From Pseudomonas viridiflava (GTDB lineage Bacteria; Pseudomonadota; Gammaproteobacteria; Pseudomonadales; Pseudomonadaceae): a stretch of 64,000 nucleotides of DNA. Below, piece by piece: positions 44,824 through 54,589 of this stretch. The first letter of the stretch is position 1; every line of letters starts with the position of its first letter. The notes beneath the pieces were generated by a model. That model was not told the DNA's origin. It worked only from the letters and a program-made list of their open reading frames with translations, and searched no databases. A program made the translations under genes and the position numbers. The stretch lies in assembly GCA_900596015.1 (NCBI GenBank), contig UVIF01000024.1:1-64000 (forward strand). The letters are read 5' to 3'.

Positions 44824-46566
44824 TTGGACGCCACCTTCATCAACAGCCTGTTCTTGATCGGCGCGTTGCTGGTGGGTGCAAGTATTCTGGTCAGCTCGCT
44901 GTCGTCGCGCCTGGGCATTCCCATTCTGGTGATCATCCTGGCCGTGGGCATGGCCGCCGGGGTGGACGGCGGCGGCATCATCTTCAACAACTACCCCACG
45001 GCCTATCTGGTCGGCAACCTGGCGCTGGCGGTGATCCTGCTCGATGGCGGCCTGCGCACGCGGGTATCGAGCTTTCGCGTGGCGTTGTGGCCCGCCCTGT
45101 CGCTGGCCACGGTCGGGGTGCTGATCACCACCGCGCTGACTGGCGCGGTCGCTGCCTGGCTGTTCGACCTGAGCATGATTCAGGGGCTGTTGATCGGCGC
45201 CATCGTCGGTTCCACCGATGCGGCGGCGGTGTTCTCGCTGCTGGGCGGCAAGGGCCTGAACGAGCGGGTGACCGCCACGCTCGAGATCGAATCGGGCAGC
45301 AACGACCCGATGGCGGTGTTCCTCACCGTGACCCTGATCGACATGATCGCCAGCGGCCAGACGGGCCTGCATTGGGGCCTGCTCGGCCACCTGCTGCGCG
45401 AATTCGGCATCGGCGGCGTCATCGGCCTGGGCGGTGGCTGGGTCATGCTGCAACTGGTCAACCGCATCAACCTGGCCGCCGGTCTGTACCCCATTCTGGT
45501 GGTGGCCGGCGGCCTGCTGGTGTTCGCCCTGACCAACGCCCTGCACGGCAGCGGCTTCCTGGCTGTCTACCTGTGTGGCCTGGTGATGGGCAACAAGCCG
45601 ATCCGCAGCCGCCACGGCATTCTGCACATGCTCGACGGCATGGCCTGGCTGGCGCAGATCGGCATGTTCCTGGTACTGGGGCTGCTGGTCACGCCGCATG
45701 ACCTGTTGCCCATCGCCCTGCCCGCCCTCGCCTTGGCCCTTTGGATGATTCTGGTCGCGCGACCGCTGTCGGTGATGGTCGGGCTGTTGCCGTTCAAGGC
45801 GTTCCATGGCCGCGAAAAAGCCTTCATCTCGTGGGTGGGCCTGCGCGGCGCGGTACCGATCATCCTCGCGGTGTTTCCATTGATGGCCGGGCTGCCGGAT
45901 GCGCAGCTGTTCTTCAACCTGGCGTTCTTCATCGTGCTGGTATCGCTGCTGGTACAGGGCACCAGCCTGCCGTGGGTGGCCAAGTTGCTCAAGGTCACCG
46001 TACCGCCGGACCCTGCACCGATTTCGCGCTCCGCCCTCGAAGTACACATCACCAGCGAGTGGGAGCTGTTCGTGTACCGCCTGGGCGCGGAAAAGTGGTG
46101 CATCGGCGCGGCCCTGCGCGAGCTGAAAATGCCCGAGGGCACACGTATCGCCGCGCTGTTCCGCGGCCAGCAACTGCTCCACCCGTCCGGCAGTACGGTG
46201 CTGGAAGTGGACGACCTGCTGTGCGTGATCGGCCACGAGCACAACCTGCCAGCCCTGGGCAAACTGTTCAGCCAGGCGCCGCAGCGCGGTCTGGACCTGC
46301 GTTTCTTCGGCGACTTCGTGCTCGAAGGCGACGCTCAACTGGGCGCGGTGTCGGCGCTCTACGGCCTCAAGCTGGATGGGCTCGACCCGCAGATGCCGCT
46401 CAGCCGCTTCATCATTCAGCGGGTTGGCGGCGCGCCGATCGTCGGCGACCACGTGGAGTGGAACGGCACCATCTGGACGGTCGCGGTCATGGACGGGAAC
46501 CGGATCATGAAAGTGGGCGTCAAATTCCCCGAAGGAATTCGTCCAGGGCCTGGGCTCTTCCTCTAA
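44824..46566 (+). CDS. cvrA: Potassium/proton antiporter CvrA (NhaP2)
   Basis: The start is taken as TTG 44824 (MDATFINSLFLIGALLVG, 580 aa) because CGGAG lies nine bases upstream and this gives the length of the P. aeruginosa protein (PA5021). An 18-codon extension to a TTG at 44770 is possible but has no ribosome site. About 12 membrane helices of the CPA1 exchanger type are present, with the ion-site segment ESGSNDPMAVFLTV and VGLRGAVPIILAVFP. A cytoplasmic tail of about 190 residues includes a TrkA-C-like part. It exchanges K+ for H+ and supports growth at low osmolarity. It is the first gene of a cvrA-mscK-selO run. Confidence 0.9.
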   Translation: MDATFINSLFLIGALLVGASILVSSLSSRLGIPILVIILAVGMAAGVDGGGIIFNNYPTAYLVGNLALAVILLDGGLRTRVSSFRVALWPALSLATVGVLITTALTGAVAAWLFDLSMIQGLLIGAIVGSTDAAAVFSLLGGKGLNERVTATLEIESGSNDPMAVFLTVTLIDMIASGQTGLHWGLLGHLLREFGIGGVIGLGGGWVMLQLVNRINLAAGLYPILVVAGGLLVFALTNALHGSGFLAVYLCGLVMGNKPIRSRHGILHMLDGMAWLAQIGMFLVLGLLVTPHDLLPIALPALALALWMILVARPLSVMVGLLPFKAFHGREKAFISWVGLRGAVPIILAVFPLMAGLPDAQLFFNLAFFIVLVSLLVQGTSLPWVAKLLKVTVPPDPAPISRSALEVHITSEWELFVYRLGAEKWCIGAALRELKMPEGTRIAALFRGQQLLHPSGSTVLEVDDLLCVIGHEHNLPALGKLFSQAPQRGLDLRFFGDFVLEGDAQLGAVSALYGLKLDGLDPQMPLSRFIIQRVGGAPIVGDHVEWNGTIWTVAVMDGNRIMKVGVKFPEGIRPGPGLFL

Positions 46567-46604
46567 ACTGCCCATCTCTCTTCGAGCTGTACGACTTTTA
46601 ACCT

Positions 46605-49600
46605 ATGCGCAATTTTCTTTCCGCAGCCCTGCTGGGGCTGTGCATGGCTGTCGCCAGCGTTCAGGCTGCCGACCCGCTGAACCGTGAAACGGTGCAACAC
46701 AACCTCGACAAGATCGCCGAGCGCAAGCTGCCAGAAGCCGACCAGAAGGCGCTGCAGCAGGTGTTCGAGCAGACCCTGGGGCTGCTTGGCAACCAGACCG
46801 ACAACGAGCGCAAACTGGCCGACCTCAAGCAGCAACTGGCCGATGCACCCAAGCAGACCCTGGAGGCGCAGCGTGAGTTGAGCCGTCTCAAGGGCATGCC
46901 GATCATCCCCGTGAGCCAGCGCTATGCCACCTTGAGCGTGCCGCAACTGGAGCAGATCTTCAGCGAGCGCACCACCGAACAGGGCGAACTGCAAAAGGCC
47001 TTGTCCGATGCCAACAGTCTGATCATCACCGCGCAGACCCGCCCGGAACGCGCGCAGACCGAGATCAGCGCCAGCCAGAACCGTATCCAGCAGATCAACG
47101 GCATCCTCAAGCTGGGCAAGAACGACGGCAAGGCGCTGACGCCCGACACACGCAACCAGCTGGCCGCCGAACAGGCCTCCATAGGCGCCTTGATCAACCT
47201 GCGCCGCCAGGAACTGGCCGGCAACAGCACCTTGCAGGACCTGGGCAATGCCCGTCACGACCTGGTGCTGGAAAAGACCACCCGCCTGGAGCAGGAAATC
47301 CAGGACCTGCAGACGCTGATCAACCAGAAGCGTCTGGCACAGTCCCAGGAAACGGTCACCAAGCAGTCGCTGGAAGCACAGAAAGCCGGCGGCAGCAGCG
47401 TGCTGGCCACGGAGAGTGCGACCAACGTCAAGCTGTCCGACTACCTGCTGCGCAGCACCGACCGGCTCAACGAGCTGACCCAGCAGAACCTCAAGACCCG
47501 CCAGCAGCTCGACAGCGTGACGCAGAGCGACCAGGCCCTGGACGAGCAGATCAGCGTGCTCAAAGGCAGCCTGTTGCTGTCCAAGATTCTCTACAAACAG
47601 AAGCAGGCGTTGCCGCACTTGAAGGTCGATCGCGACCTGGCCGACGAGATCGCCGACATCCGCCTGTATCAGTTCGAAGTCAACCAACAGCGCGAAGCCA
47701 TCAGCAACCCGGCAGCCTACGTGGACAATCTGCTGGCCAGCCAGCAGCAGGATCAGAACACGCCGCAGTTGCGCAAGAGCTTGCTGGAGCTGGCAGTCAC
47801 CCGCAGCGACCTGCTCGAACGTCTGAACCGGGAACTGAGCGCGCTCCTCAACGAGTCGATCACCCTGCAGCTCAACCAGAAGCAGTTGCTCAGCACTGCG
47901 CAAGGCCTGCGTGCCACGCTGGACGAGCAGATGTTCTGGATCCCCAGCAACAAGCCGCTGGATGACGAATGGTTCAAGGCCGTGCCGCGGCGCCTGGAGA
48001 ATCAGGTGACCACCCTGCCCTGGGCATCGAGTGTGAGCGAGCTGACCGATGGCCTGGCGCAGCGACCGTTGCTGTTCCTGCCGCTGCTGCTGGTGATCGG
48101 TCTGCTGCAGTGGAAGCGCAAGTTTCTCTACCAGAAGCTCAATGCGGTGCATCAGGACATCGGCCACTTCAAGCGCGACCGGCAATGGCACACGCCTGCC
48201 GCCATCCTGATCAACATTCTGCTGGCCATGCCCATGGCCCTGGGCCTGGCGCTGTGCGGCTATGCCCTGCTGATCGATGCCCGTGGGCAGAATGCCGGTC
48301 TGGGCGCAGCCATGTTGCAGATTGCCCAGGCCTGGCTGGTGTTCTACACCGCGTATCGCATCCTCGCCCCCGGCGGGGTGGCCGAGCTGCATTTTCGCTG
48401 GGAGCGGGCGCAAGTGGCCTTCCTGCAGGGCTGGGTGCGCCGGCTGGGCTTCGTCGTGCTGGCGCTGGTATCGGTGGTGGCAGTGGCCGAATTGCAACCC
48501 TCGGCGCTGGCGGATGACGTGCTTGGCATTGCCGTGGTGCTGACCTGCTACGCTCTGATGGCCTGGCTGCTGGCCCGGTTGTTGATCAGCAGCCCGGCTC
48601 ACAAGAGCGCTTCGCTGTTCCGCCGCACCATTGGTTTGCTGTTCACCGCACTGCCGATCGCGCTGTTCGTGGCGGTCTGTTTTGGCTACTACTACACGGC
48701 GCTCAAGCTCACCGACCGGCTGATCGACACCCTGTATCTGCTGATGATCTGGCTGGTCATCGAAGCGGCGTTCGTGCGTGGCCTGAGCGTCGCCGCCCGA
48801 CGCCTGGCCTACCAGCGGGCACTGGCCAAGCGGCAGACGGCGAAGGACAGCGGCGAAGGCGAAGCGGTTACCGAAGAGCCGACTCTGGACATCGAGCAGG
48901 TCAACCAGCAGTCCTTGCGCCTGGTGCGGCTGGCCTTGCTGGCCGGCTTCATCGGCGCGCTGTACTGGGTGTGGAGCGATCTGATCAGCGTGTTCGCCTA
49001 TCTGGACAACATCACCCTGTACGAATACACCAGCGGCACCGGCGCGGCCATGAGCATGGTGCCGATCAGCCTGAGCGACTTCATCGGCGCAGCAGTGATC
49101 ATCGGTATCACCGTCGTGCTGGCCGGCAACCTGCCGGGGTTGCTCGAGGTGCTGGTGCTGTCCAAGCTCAATCTGGCGCAGGGCAGCGCCTACGCCACCA
49201 CTACGCTGCTGTCATACGTGATCGCGGGCGTGGGCTTCGTCTCCACGCTGTCGACCCTCGGCGTGAGCTGGGACAAGCTGCAGTGGCTGGTCGCAGCGCT
49301 GTCGGTGGGGCTGGGTTTCGGCATGCAGGAAATCTTCGCCAACTTCATTTCCGGCATCATGATTCTGTTCGAGCGCCCGGTGCGCATCGGCGACACCATC
49401 ACCATCGGCAACCTGTCGGGAACGGTCAGCAAGATCCGCATTCGCGCCACCACCATTACCGACTTCGATCGCAAAGACATCATTGTCCCCAACAAGACCT
49501 TCATCACCGGGCAACTGATCAACTGGTCGCTGACCGACACCATCACGAGGGTGACATTGAAGCTGGGCGTGGACTACGGCTCGGACCTGGACCTGGTGCG

Positions 49601-49985
49601 CACCCTGCTGCTCAAGGCTGCGCGGGACAACCCGCGGGTGCTCAAGGAGCCGGAGCCACTGGTGTATTTCCTCAACTTCGGCGAGAGCACCCTGGACCAC
49701 GAGCTGCGCATGCACGTGCGTGACCTGGGTGACCGCAACCCGGTGCTGGATGAAATAAACCGTTTCATCAACAAGGAATTCAAGCGCCAGAACATCAACA
49801 TCTCGTTCCGGCAAATGGAGATCTACCTGAAGAACGCCACGGGCCGCGAGTACAAGCTGGTGCCCGCCGAGCCTGGGGAAAGTGCCGGCACTCTGCAGCC
49901 AGCAGCGACGCCTGCGGCGGCCGAGCCACCGAGCGCGCCCCAGGCCGTGGAAGCACCCAAGCCACCGCCCTCGAAACTTGATTGA
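46605..49985 (+). CDS. mscK: Large MscS-family mechanosensitive channel (MscK/KefA type)
   Basis: This 1,126-aa protein has a signal peptide (MRNFLSAALLGLCMAVASVQ, cleaved after QAA). A long periplasmic coiled-coil domain extends to about 470 (Gln/Leu-rich heptads). A stretch of about ten membrane helices follows (about 480-900). The MscS core comes last: the pore helix and VGLGFGMQEIFANFISG, the beta domain FERPVRIGDTITIG, TDFDRKDIIVPNKTFITGQL, and the C-terminal alpha/beta domain. A Pro/Ala-rich tail ends the protein. The family senses membrane tension and releases ions on hypo-osmotic shock. It is 38 bp after cvrA and 26 bp before selO, which makes an osmotic-stress operon likely. Confidence 0.9.
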   Translation: MRNFLSAALLGLCMAVASVQAADPLNRETVQHNLDKIAERKLPEADQKALQQVFEQTLGLLGNQTDNERKLADLKQQLADAPKQTLEAQRELSRLKGMPIIPVSQRYATLSVPQLEQIFSERTTEQGELQKALSDANSLIITAQTRPERAQTEISASQNRIQQINGILKLGKNDGKALTPDTRNQLAAEQASIGALINLRRQELAGNSTLQDLGNARHDLVLEKTTRLEQEIQDLQTLINQKRLAQSQETVTKQSLEAQKAGGSSVLATESATNVKLSDYLLRSTDRLNELTQQNLKTRQQLDSVTQSDQALDEQISVLKGSLLLSKILYKQKQALPHLKVDRDLADEIADIRLYQFEVNQQREAISNPAAYVDNLLASQQQDQNTPQLRKSLLELAVTRSDLLERLNRELSALLNESITLQLNQKQLLSTAQGLRATLDEQMFWIPSNKPLDDEWFKAVPRRLENQVTTLPWASSVSELTDGLAQRPLLFLPLLLVIGLLQWKRKFLYQKLNAVHQDIGHFKRDRQWHTPAAILINILLAMPMALGLALCGYALLIDARGQNAGLGAAMLQIAQAWLVFYTAYRILAPGGVAELHFRWERAQVAFLQGWVRRLGFVVLALVSVVAVAELQPSALADDVLGIAVVLTCYALMAWLLARLLISSPAHKSASLFRRTIGLLFTALPIALFVAVCFGYYYTALKLTDRLIDTLYLLMIWLVIEAAFVRGLSVAARRLAYQRALAKRQTAKDSGEGEAVTEEPTLDIEQVNQQSLRLVRLALLAGFIGALYWVWSDLISVFAYLDNITLYEYTSGTGAAMSMVPISLSDFIGAAVIIGITVVLAGNLPGLLEVLVLSKLNLAQGSAYATTTLLSYVIAGVGFVSTLSTLGVSWDKLQWLVAALSVGLGFGMQEIFANFISGIMILFERPVRIGDTITIGNLSGTVSKIRIRATTITDFDRKDIIVPNKTFITGQLINWSLTDTITRVTLKLGVDYGSDLDLVRTLLLKAARDNPRVLKEPEPLVYFLNFGESTLDHELRMHVRDLGDRNPVLDEINRFINKEFKRQNINISFRQMEIYLKNATGREYKLVPAEPGESAGTLQPAATPAAAEPPSAPQAVEAPKPPPSKLD

Positions 49986-50011
49986 GCGCACCGCGCCAAC
50001 GGAGAACGCAC

Positions 50012-51457
50012 ATGAAAGGCCTCGACGAACTGATCTTCGACAACCGCTTCGCCCGCTTGGGCGACGCTTTCTCCACCCACGTGCTGCCTGAACCGATCGA
50101 CAACCCGCGACTGGTGGTGGCCAGCAACGCGGCGATGAGCCTGCTGGACCTGGACCCGGCGTGCGCCCAAACGCCCCTGTTCGCCGAGCTGTTCAGCGGA
50201 CACAAGCTGTGGAGCGAGACCGAACCACGGGCGATGATCTACTCGGGCCATCAGTTCGGCGGTTACACCCCACAGTTGGGCGATGGCCGCGGGGTGCTGC
50301 TGGGCGAGGTGTACAACGACGCCGGTGAGCACTGGGACCTGCACCTCAAAGGTGCCGGGCAGACGCCCTACTCGCGGATGGGCGACGGCCGGGCGGTGCT
50401 GCGCTCCTCGATCCGCGAATTCCTCGCTTCCGAAGCCTTGCATGCCTTGGGCATTCCCAGCAGTCGCGCACTGTGCGTGATCGCGTCTGACACCCCGGTG
50501 TGGCGCGAGAAACAGGAACGCGCGGCCATGCTTCTGCGGCTTTCGCCCAGCCATGTGCGTTTCGGCCACTTCGAGTACTTCTATTACACGCGCCAACCCG
50601 AACTGCAGAAACAACTGGTCGACCATGTGCTGGCAGCGCACTTCCCCGGCTGTGAAACCCAGCCCGAACCCTACCTCGACATGTTCCGCGAAGTCGTCGA
50701 GCGCAACGCCGAACTGATCGCCCAGTGGCAGGCCTACGGGTTCTGTCATGGGGTGATGAACACCGACAACATGTCGATTCTGGGCATTACCTTCGACTTC
50801 GGACCGTTTGCCTTTCTGGACGACTTCGACGCGAATTTCATCTGCAACCATTCCGACCATCAAGGCCGCTACAGCTTCAGCAACCAGGTGCCCGTGGCGC
50901 ACTGGAACCTGAGCGCGCTGGCGCAATCGTTGACGCCGCTGATCAGCGTCGAGGCGCTGCAGGAAGCACTGGGGTTGTTCCTGCCGCTGTACGAGGCGGC
51001 CTGGCTGGACATCATGCGGCGGCGACTGGGCTTCACTCTCGCCGAAGACGGCGACAAGGCGTTGCTCGAACGTCTGCTGGGGCTGATGCAGAACAGCGGT
51101 GTGGACTACAACCTGTTCTTCCGCCGCCTGGGTGAGGATGGCTCGCTGGCCGTGCTGCGCGATGATTTCGTCGATATCGAGGGTTTCGATACCTGGGCGG
51201 GCGAGTATCAGGCGCGTATGGATCGTGATGTGGTCGACGGCCGCACCGAGCGCATGAATCAGGTCAATCCGTTGTACATCCTGCGCAATTACCTGGCGCA
51301 GAAAGCCATTGATGCGGCCGAAGACGGTGACTATTCGCAAGTGCGTCGCCTGCATCAGGTGCTTTCGAATCCGTTCGAGGTGCAGCCGGGTATGGAAAGT
51401 TACGCCGAACGGCCACCGGAGTGGGGCAAGCATCTGGAGATCAGTTGTTCGTCGTGA
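50012..51457 (+). CDS. selO: Protein adenylyltransferase SelO (YdiU)
   Basis: The start is ATG 50012 (MKGLDELIFDNRFARLGD, 481 aa) with CGGAGAACGCAC upstream; the ten-codon upstream extension overlaps the mscK end. SelO is a pseudokinase-fold enzyme that transfers AMP to Ser/Thr/Tyr of target proteins. Typical segments: YSGHQFGGYTPQLGDGR, LKGAGQTPYSRMGDGRAVLRSS (nucleotide and active-site lysine region), FCHGVMNTDNMSI (catalytic loop with Asn) and TFDFGPFAFLDDF (metal-binding DFG). Bacterial forms end NPFEVQPGMESYAERPPEWG and often Cys-rich; here SCSS is the end. Confidence 0.95.
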   Translation: MKGLDELIFDNRFARLGDAFSTHVLPEPIDNPRLVVASNAAMSLLDLDPACAQTPLFAELFSGHKLWSETEPRAMIYSGHQFGGYTPQLGDGRGVLLGEVYNDAGEHWDLHLKGAGQTPYSRMGDGRAVLRSSIREFLASEALHALGIPSSRALCVIASDTPVWREKQERAAMLLRLSPSHVRFGHFEYFYYTRQPELQKQLVDHVLAAHFPGCETQPEPYLDMFREVVERNAELIAQWQAYGFCHGVMNTDNMSILGITFDFGPFAFLDDFDANFICNHSDHQGRYSFSNQVPVAHWNLSALAQSLTPLISVEALQEALGLFLPLYEAAWLDIMRRRLGFTLAEDGDKALLERLLGLMQNSGVDYNLFFRRLGEDGSLAVLRDDFVDIEGFDTWAGEYQARMDRDVVDGRTERMNQVNPLYILRNYLAQKAIDAAEDGDYSQVRRLHQVLSNPFEVQPGMESYAERPPEWGKHLEISCSS

Positions 51458-51510
51458 GCAACACTGGCCGCGAACGCTGCACCGCAGTGCATCAGGCAGA
51501 CCGCATCCTG

Positions 51511-51543
51511 CCCTTCGCGGCCGATGACCGCTCCTACGGAGTA
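51511..51543. repeat. REP element after selO
   Basis: This is one copy of the class CCCTTCGCGGCCGATGACCGCTCCTACGGAG, identical in its core to the element at 38736. It lies between selO and trxC. Confidence 0.85.
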
Positions 51544-51620
51544 GGCTGTGGCGCTTGGGTTGACAACCGATCTTTCTGCCTCCAGATAGGCAGGGGCCAT
51601 CTTTCAAATCGGAGCCGGAC

Positions 51621-52064
51621 ATGAGCGACTTACTGGTAATCCCCTGCCCACATTGCAACGGGCTCAATCGCATTCCTGCTTCGCGCCTCAAAGACCAGCC
51701 CAAGTGCGGGCGGTGCAAGGCGGCGGTGTTGCTCGATACACCTTTCGAGCTGACTCAAGGCGACTATGCCAGCCAGATCAAAGGCGATCTGCCGCTGCTG
51801 GTAGATGTCTGGGCCGACTGGTGCGGGCCATGCAAATCCTTTGCGCCGGTGTTCGAGCGGGCGGCGGGGCAACTGCAGGGGCGATGCCGGCTGGCAAAGC
51901 TGGACAGCCAGGCCAACCCGCAGCTGTCCACGCAACTTGGCATCCGCTCGATACCGAGCCTGATTCTGTTCAAGAATGGCCGAGAAGTGGCGCGGCAGAG
52001 CGGCGCCATGCAGCTGCCGCAGTTGCTGGCCTGGCTCGGTGCCCAGGGTATCGCCGATCTGTAG
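51621..52064 (+). CDS. trxC: Thioredoxin 2 (TrxC)
   Basis: This 147-aa protein has an N-terminal zinc finger made by C9/C12 (CPHC) and C29/C32 (CGRC), followed by a thioredoxin domain with the WCGPC active site (C68, C71), then SIPSLILFKNG with the cis-proline loop. TrxC reduces protein disulfides and is usually induced by oxidative stress. No OxyR site could be assigned. It is 163 bp after selO and probably has its own promoter. Confidence 0.95.
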   Translation: MSDLLVIPCPHCNGLNRIPASRLKDQPKCGRCKAAVLLDTPFELTQGDYASQIKGDLPLLVDVWADWCGPCKSFAPVFERAAGQLQGRCRLAKLDSQANPQLSTQLGIRSIPSLILFKNGREVARQSGAMQLPQLLAWLGAQGIADL

Positions 52065-52087
52065 CAACCTGATGCACCGCATTGAGG

Positions 52088-52247
52088 CCGGACGCGGCTT
52101 GCGCCGCTGCTACAGGGGATTGGCGCAAGGCCCGCCATTGGGTTGATCGCAGTGCCCGTAGCAGCGGCGCAAGCCGCGTCGGCGAACGGCGCCGTGGGTC
52201 AGGCTGATCGCGGTGCCTGATTCGCGGCCGCAGACCGCTCCCACAGT
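52088..52247. repeat. Three REP elements between trxC and the ParA gene
   Basis: Elements lie at about 52088-52118 (GACGCGGCTTGCGCCGCTGC), 52157-52184 (the same class, inverted) and 52220-52247 (TTCGCGGCCGCAGACCGCTC class). They fill the gap between two convergent genes and may act as a bidirectional end. Confidence 0.88.
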
Positions 52248-52266
52248 CGATCACAGGGGTGGGAGG

Positions 52267-53037
52267 TCAGGCTTGTTCGAGCAGGTCGTGCAACTCCACG
52301 AATTGCTGGGTCAGCTTGTGTCGCGGGTCCAGGTGGATCAGCGGGATATTCAGCTCATGGGACTCGCGCATCTTGACCGAGCTGTTCAAATACACCGGCA
52401 GCACGGGTAAGCCCTCGGCGATCAGTTCGTCGAGCATCTGCTGAGGCAGACTGGCCCGAGGCTGGAACTGGTTGACGACGATACCTTCGACTTCAAGACC
52501 CTCGTTGTGGTCCTCTTTCAACTCTGCGATTTCGCTCAGCAGCCCATAGAGCGCATGCCGGGAAAAGCTGTCGCAATCGAAGGGAATCAACACCCGATCC
52601 GCCGCGATCAGCGCCGACACCGCATAGAAATTCAACGCCGGCGGCGTGTCGATATAGATTCGATCATAATCTTCACTGAGCTCGTCGAGCAGTTTGCGCA
52701 ACTTGTTGATCTTGTGCTTGGCTTCCAGCTTGGGCTGCAGGTCAGCCAACTCCGCCGAAGCCGTGACCACATGCAGGTTGTCATAGGGCGTTTGATGGAT
52801 ATCCACCTTGCCTTTCTTGCTGGCCGGCCCGGACGACAGGATCTGCTTGAAGAAGTCCGCGATACCCATCGGGATATCGTTACCCGTCAGCCCGGTGAGG
52901 TACTGGGTGGAATTGGCCTGGGCATCGAGGTCGATCAATAACGTGCGAAAGCCCTCGTTGGCACTGACGGCCGCCAGGTTGCAGGCAATGCTGGATTTGC
53001 CTACGCCGCCCTTCTGATTGAACACCACGCGCCGCAT
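52267..53037 (-). CDS. Orphan ParA-family ATPase
   Basis: This 256-aa protein has the deviant Walker A motif FNQKGGVGKSS at residues 7-17 and the Walker A' LLIDLDAQANSTQYL. Walker B is in RIYIDTPPALNFY. It is therefore a deviant-Walker ATPase of the ParA/MinD group, which forms gradients on DNA or the pole to position cargo. No parB or partition site is next to it, so it is not the chromosomal par system. The position near hemE matches PA5028 of P. aeruginosa. The cargo is unknown. Confidence 0.9.
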   Translation of the reverse strand: MRRVVFNQKGGVGKSSIACNLAAVSANEGFRTLLIDLDAQANSTQYLTGLTGNDIPMGIADFFKQILSSGPASKKGKVDIHQTPYDNLHVVTASAELADLQPKLEAKHKINKLRKLLDELSEDYDRIYIDTPPALNFYAVSALIAADRVLIPFDCDSFSRHALYGLLSEIAELKEDHNEGLEVEGIVVNQFQPRASLPQQMLDELIAEGLPVLPVYLNSSVKMRESHELNIPLIHLDPRHKLTQQFVELHDLLEQA

Positions 53038-53224
53038 CTATATCCCTCCATGACAGGCAAAGCCTCGAGTGTAGGGGTCAGAATATTACAGTTGCTAGCG
53101 CGCCGGGACGCTCATTCTGGGATTTTTCCTACAATTTCCTACAACCTCGCTGCTATGTGTTGGCAGAAATCATTAGCCAGCTATATAGTTTTTCGACTCC
53201 TGCCGCTGCCCTCCCGAGGTCACC

Positions 53225-54490
53225 GTGAAAACTGCTGTCGCGCCTGCTGCGCAAGCTGTTGATACCCCTCATCAAAACACCGCTCAGTTGAACGAGCAGT
53301 ACATCGAGAAAGGCACGCCGCAGTTCCTGCGCACGGTACTCGCGCTGTTCAGCGGCGGCTTCGCCACCTTTGCCCTGCTGTATTGCGTGCAACCGATGAT
53401 GCCGATCCTGTCCCAAGAGTTCGGCATCAACGCTGCCCAGAGCAGCCTGGTGCTGTCGGTGGCTACCGGGATGCTGGCCATCGGGCTGCTGATCACTGGG
53501 CCGATTTCCGACAGTATCGGACGCAAGCCGGTGATGGTGGCAGCACTGTTCTGCGCGGCGTTGTGCACCGTCGGCAGTGCCTTGATGCCCACCTGGGACG
53601 GCGTGCTATTGCTGCGTGCCTTGACCGGATTGAGCCTGAGCGGCCTGGCTGCGGTGGCCATGACCTACCTGAGCGAAGAAATCCACCCGCAACATATCGG
53701 CCTGGCGATGGGTTTGTACATTGGCGGCAACGCCATCGGCGGCATGAGTGGACGCCTGATTACCGGCGTGCTGATCGACTTCGTCAGTTGGCACACCGCG
53801 CTGCTGGTGGTCGGCGGCCTGGCCTTGATCGCGGCGGCGGTGTTCGTCAGGATCCTGCCGGAATCGCGCAACTTCCGCCCCCGCAAGATGAATCCACGCG
53901 GTTTGCTGGAAGGCTTCACCATGCACTTCAAGGATGCCGGCCTGCCGTGGTTGTTCCTCGAAGCGTTCCTGCTGATGGGCAGCTTCGTGACCTTGTTCAA
54001 CTATATTGGCTACCGCCTGTTGGCCGAGCCCTACCACATGAGCCAGGCGCTGGTGGGTTTGTTGTCAGTGGTGTATCTGGCCGGCATCTACAGCTCGGCG
54101 CAGGTAGGCTCCCTGGCTGACAAGCATGGCCGACGCAAGGTGTTCTGGATGAGCATCGTGCTGATGTTCGCGGGTCTGCTGGTGACTTTGTTCAACCCGG
54201 TGCCGGTGATTCTGCTGGGGATGCTGATGTTCACCTTCGGCTTTTTCGGTGCGCATTCGGTGGCCAGCAGCTGGATCGGACGACGTGCGTTGACGGCCAA
54301 GGGGCAGGCGTCTTCGCTGTACCTGTTCAGTTATTACGCGGGGTCAAGCGTGGCCGGGACAGCGGGGGGGATGGCCTGGCACTACGGTGGCTGGACGGGT
54401 GTGGGCGCATTTATCGCAGGATTGTTGATGGTAGCGTTGGTAGTGGCGGCGAGGCTGGCGAAGTTGCAGCCGGTGGGGTCGTCCAAGTGA
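53225..54490 (+). CDS. MFS transporter
   Basis: This 421-aa protein starts at GTG 53225 (CGAGG eight bases upstream), with a hydrophilic N-terminus of about 40 residues. It has 12 predicted helices, and the MFS signature between helices 2 and 3 is GPISDSIGRKPVM. The second half carries LADKHGRRKVFW. It resembles the YnfM/AraJ-like drug efflux proteins; the substrate is not known. It is divergent from the ParA gene and convergent with hemE. Confidence 0.9.
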   Translation: MKTAVAPAAQAVDTPHQNTAQLNEQYIEKGTPQFLRTVLALFSGGFATFALLYCVQPMMPILSQEFGINAAQSSLVLSVATGMLAIGLLITGPISDSIGRKPVMVAALFCAALCTVGSALMPTWDGVLLLRALTGLSLSGLAAVAMTYLSEEIHPQHIGLAMGLYIGGNAIGGMSGRLITGVLIDFVSWHTALLVVGGLALIAAAVFVRILPESRNFRPRKMNPRGLLEGFTMHFKDAGLPWLFLEAFLLMGSFVTLFNYIGYRLLAEPYHMSQALVGLLSVVYLAGIYSSAQVGSLADKHGRRKVFWMSIVLMFAGLLVTLFNPVPVILLGMLMFTFGFFGAHSVASSWIGRRALTAKGQASSLYLFSYYAGSSVAGTAGGMAWHYGGWTGVGAFIAGLLMVALVVAARLAKLQPVGSSK

Positions 54491-54502
54491 ACCGCGTGCA
54501 CC

Positions 54503-54571
54503 GCCGACGCGGCTTGCGCCGCTGCTACAGGGGTGAGGTGTTTCTGTAGCAGCGGTGCAAGCCGCGTCAAG
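54503..54571. repeat. Inverted REP pair between the MFS gene and hemE
   Basis: Two elements of the GACGCGGCTTGCGCCGCTGCTACAG class at about 54503-54533 and 54543-54571 face each other 9 bp apart, forming a long hairpin between convergent genes. It probably acts as a transcription end or RNA-protecting structure. Confidence 0.88.
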
Positions 54572-54589
54572 ATTCAACACGGCAGGATG

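Noticed and set aside
46563..48602. A long minus-strand frame opposite mscK
   Set aside because: Its Gln/Leu/Ala-rich composition mirrors the coiled-coil part of mscK; it has no ribosome site.
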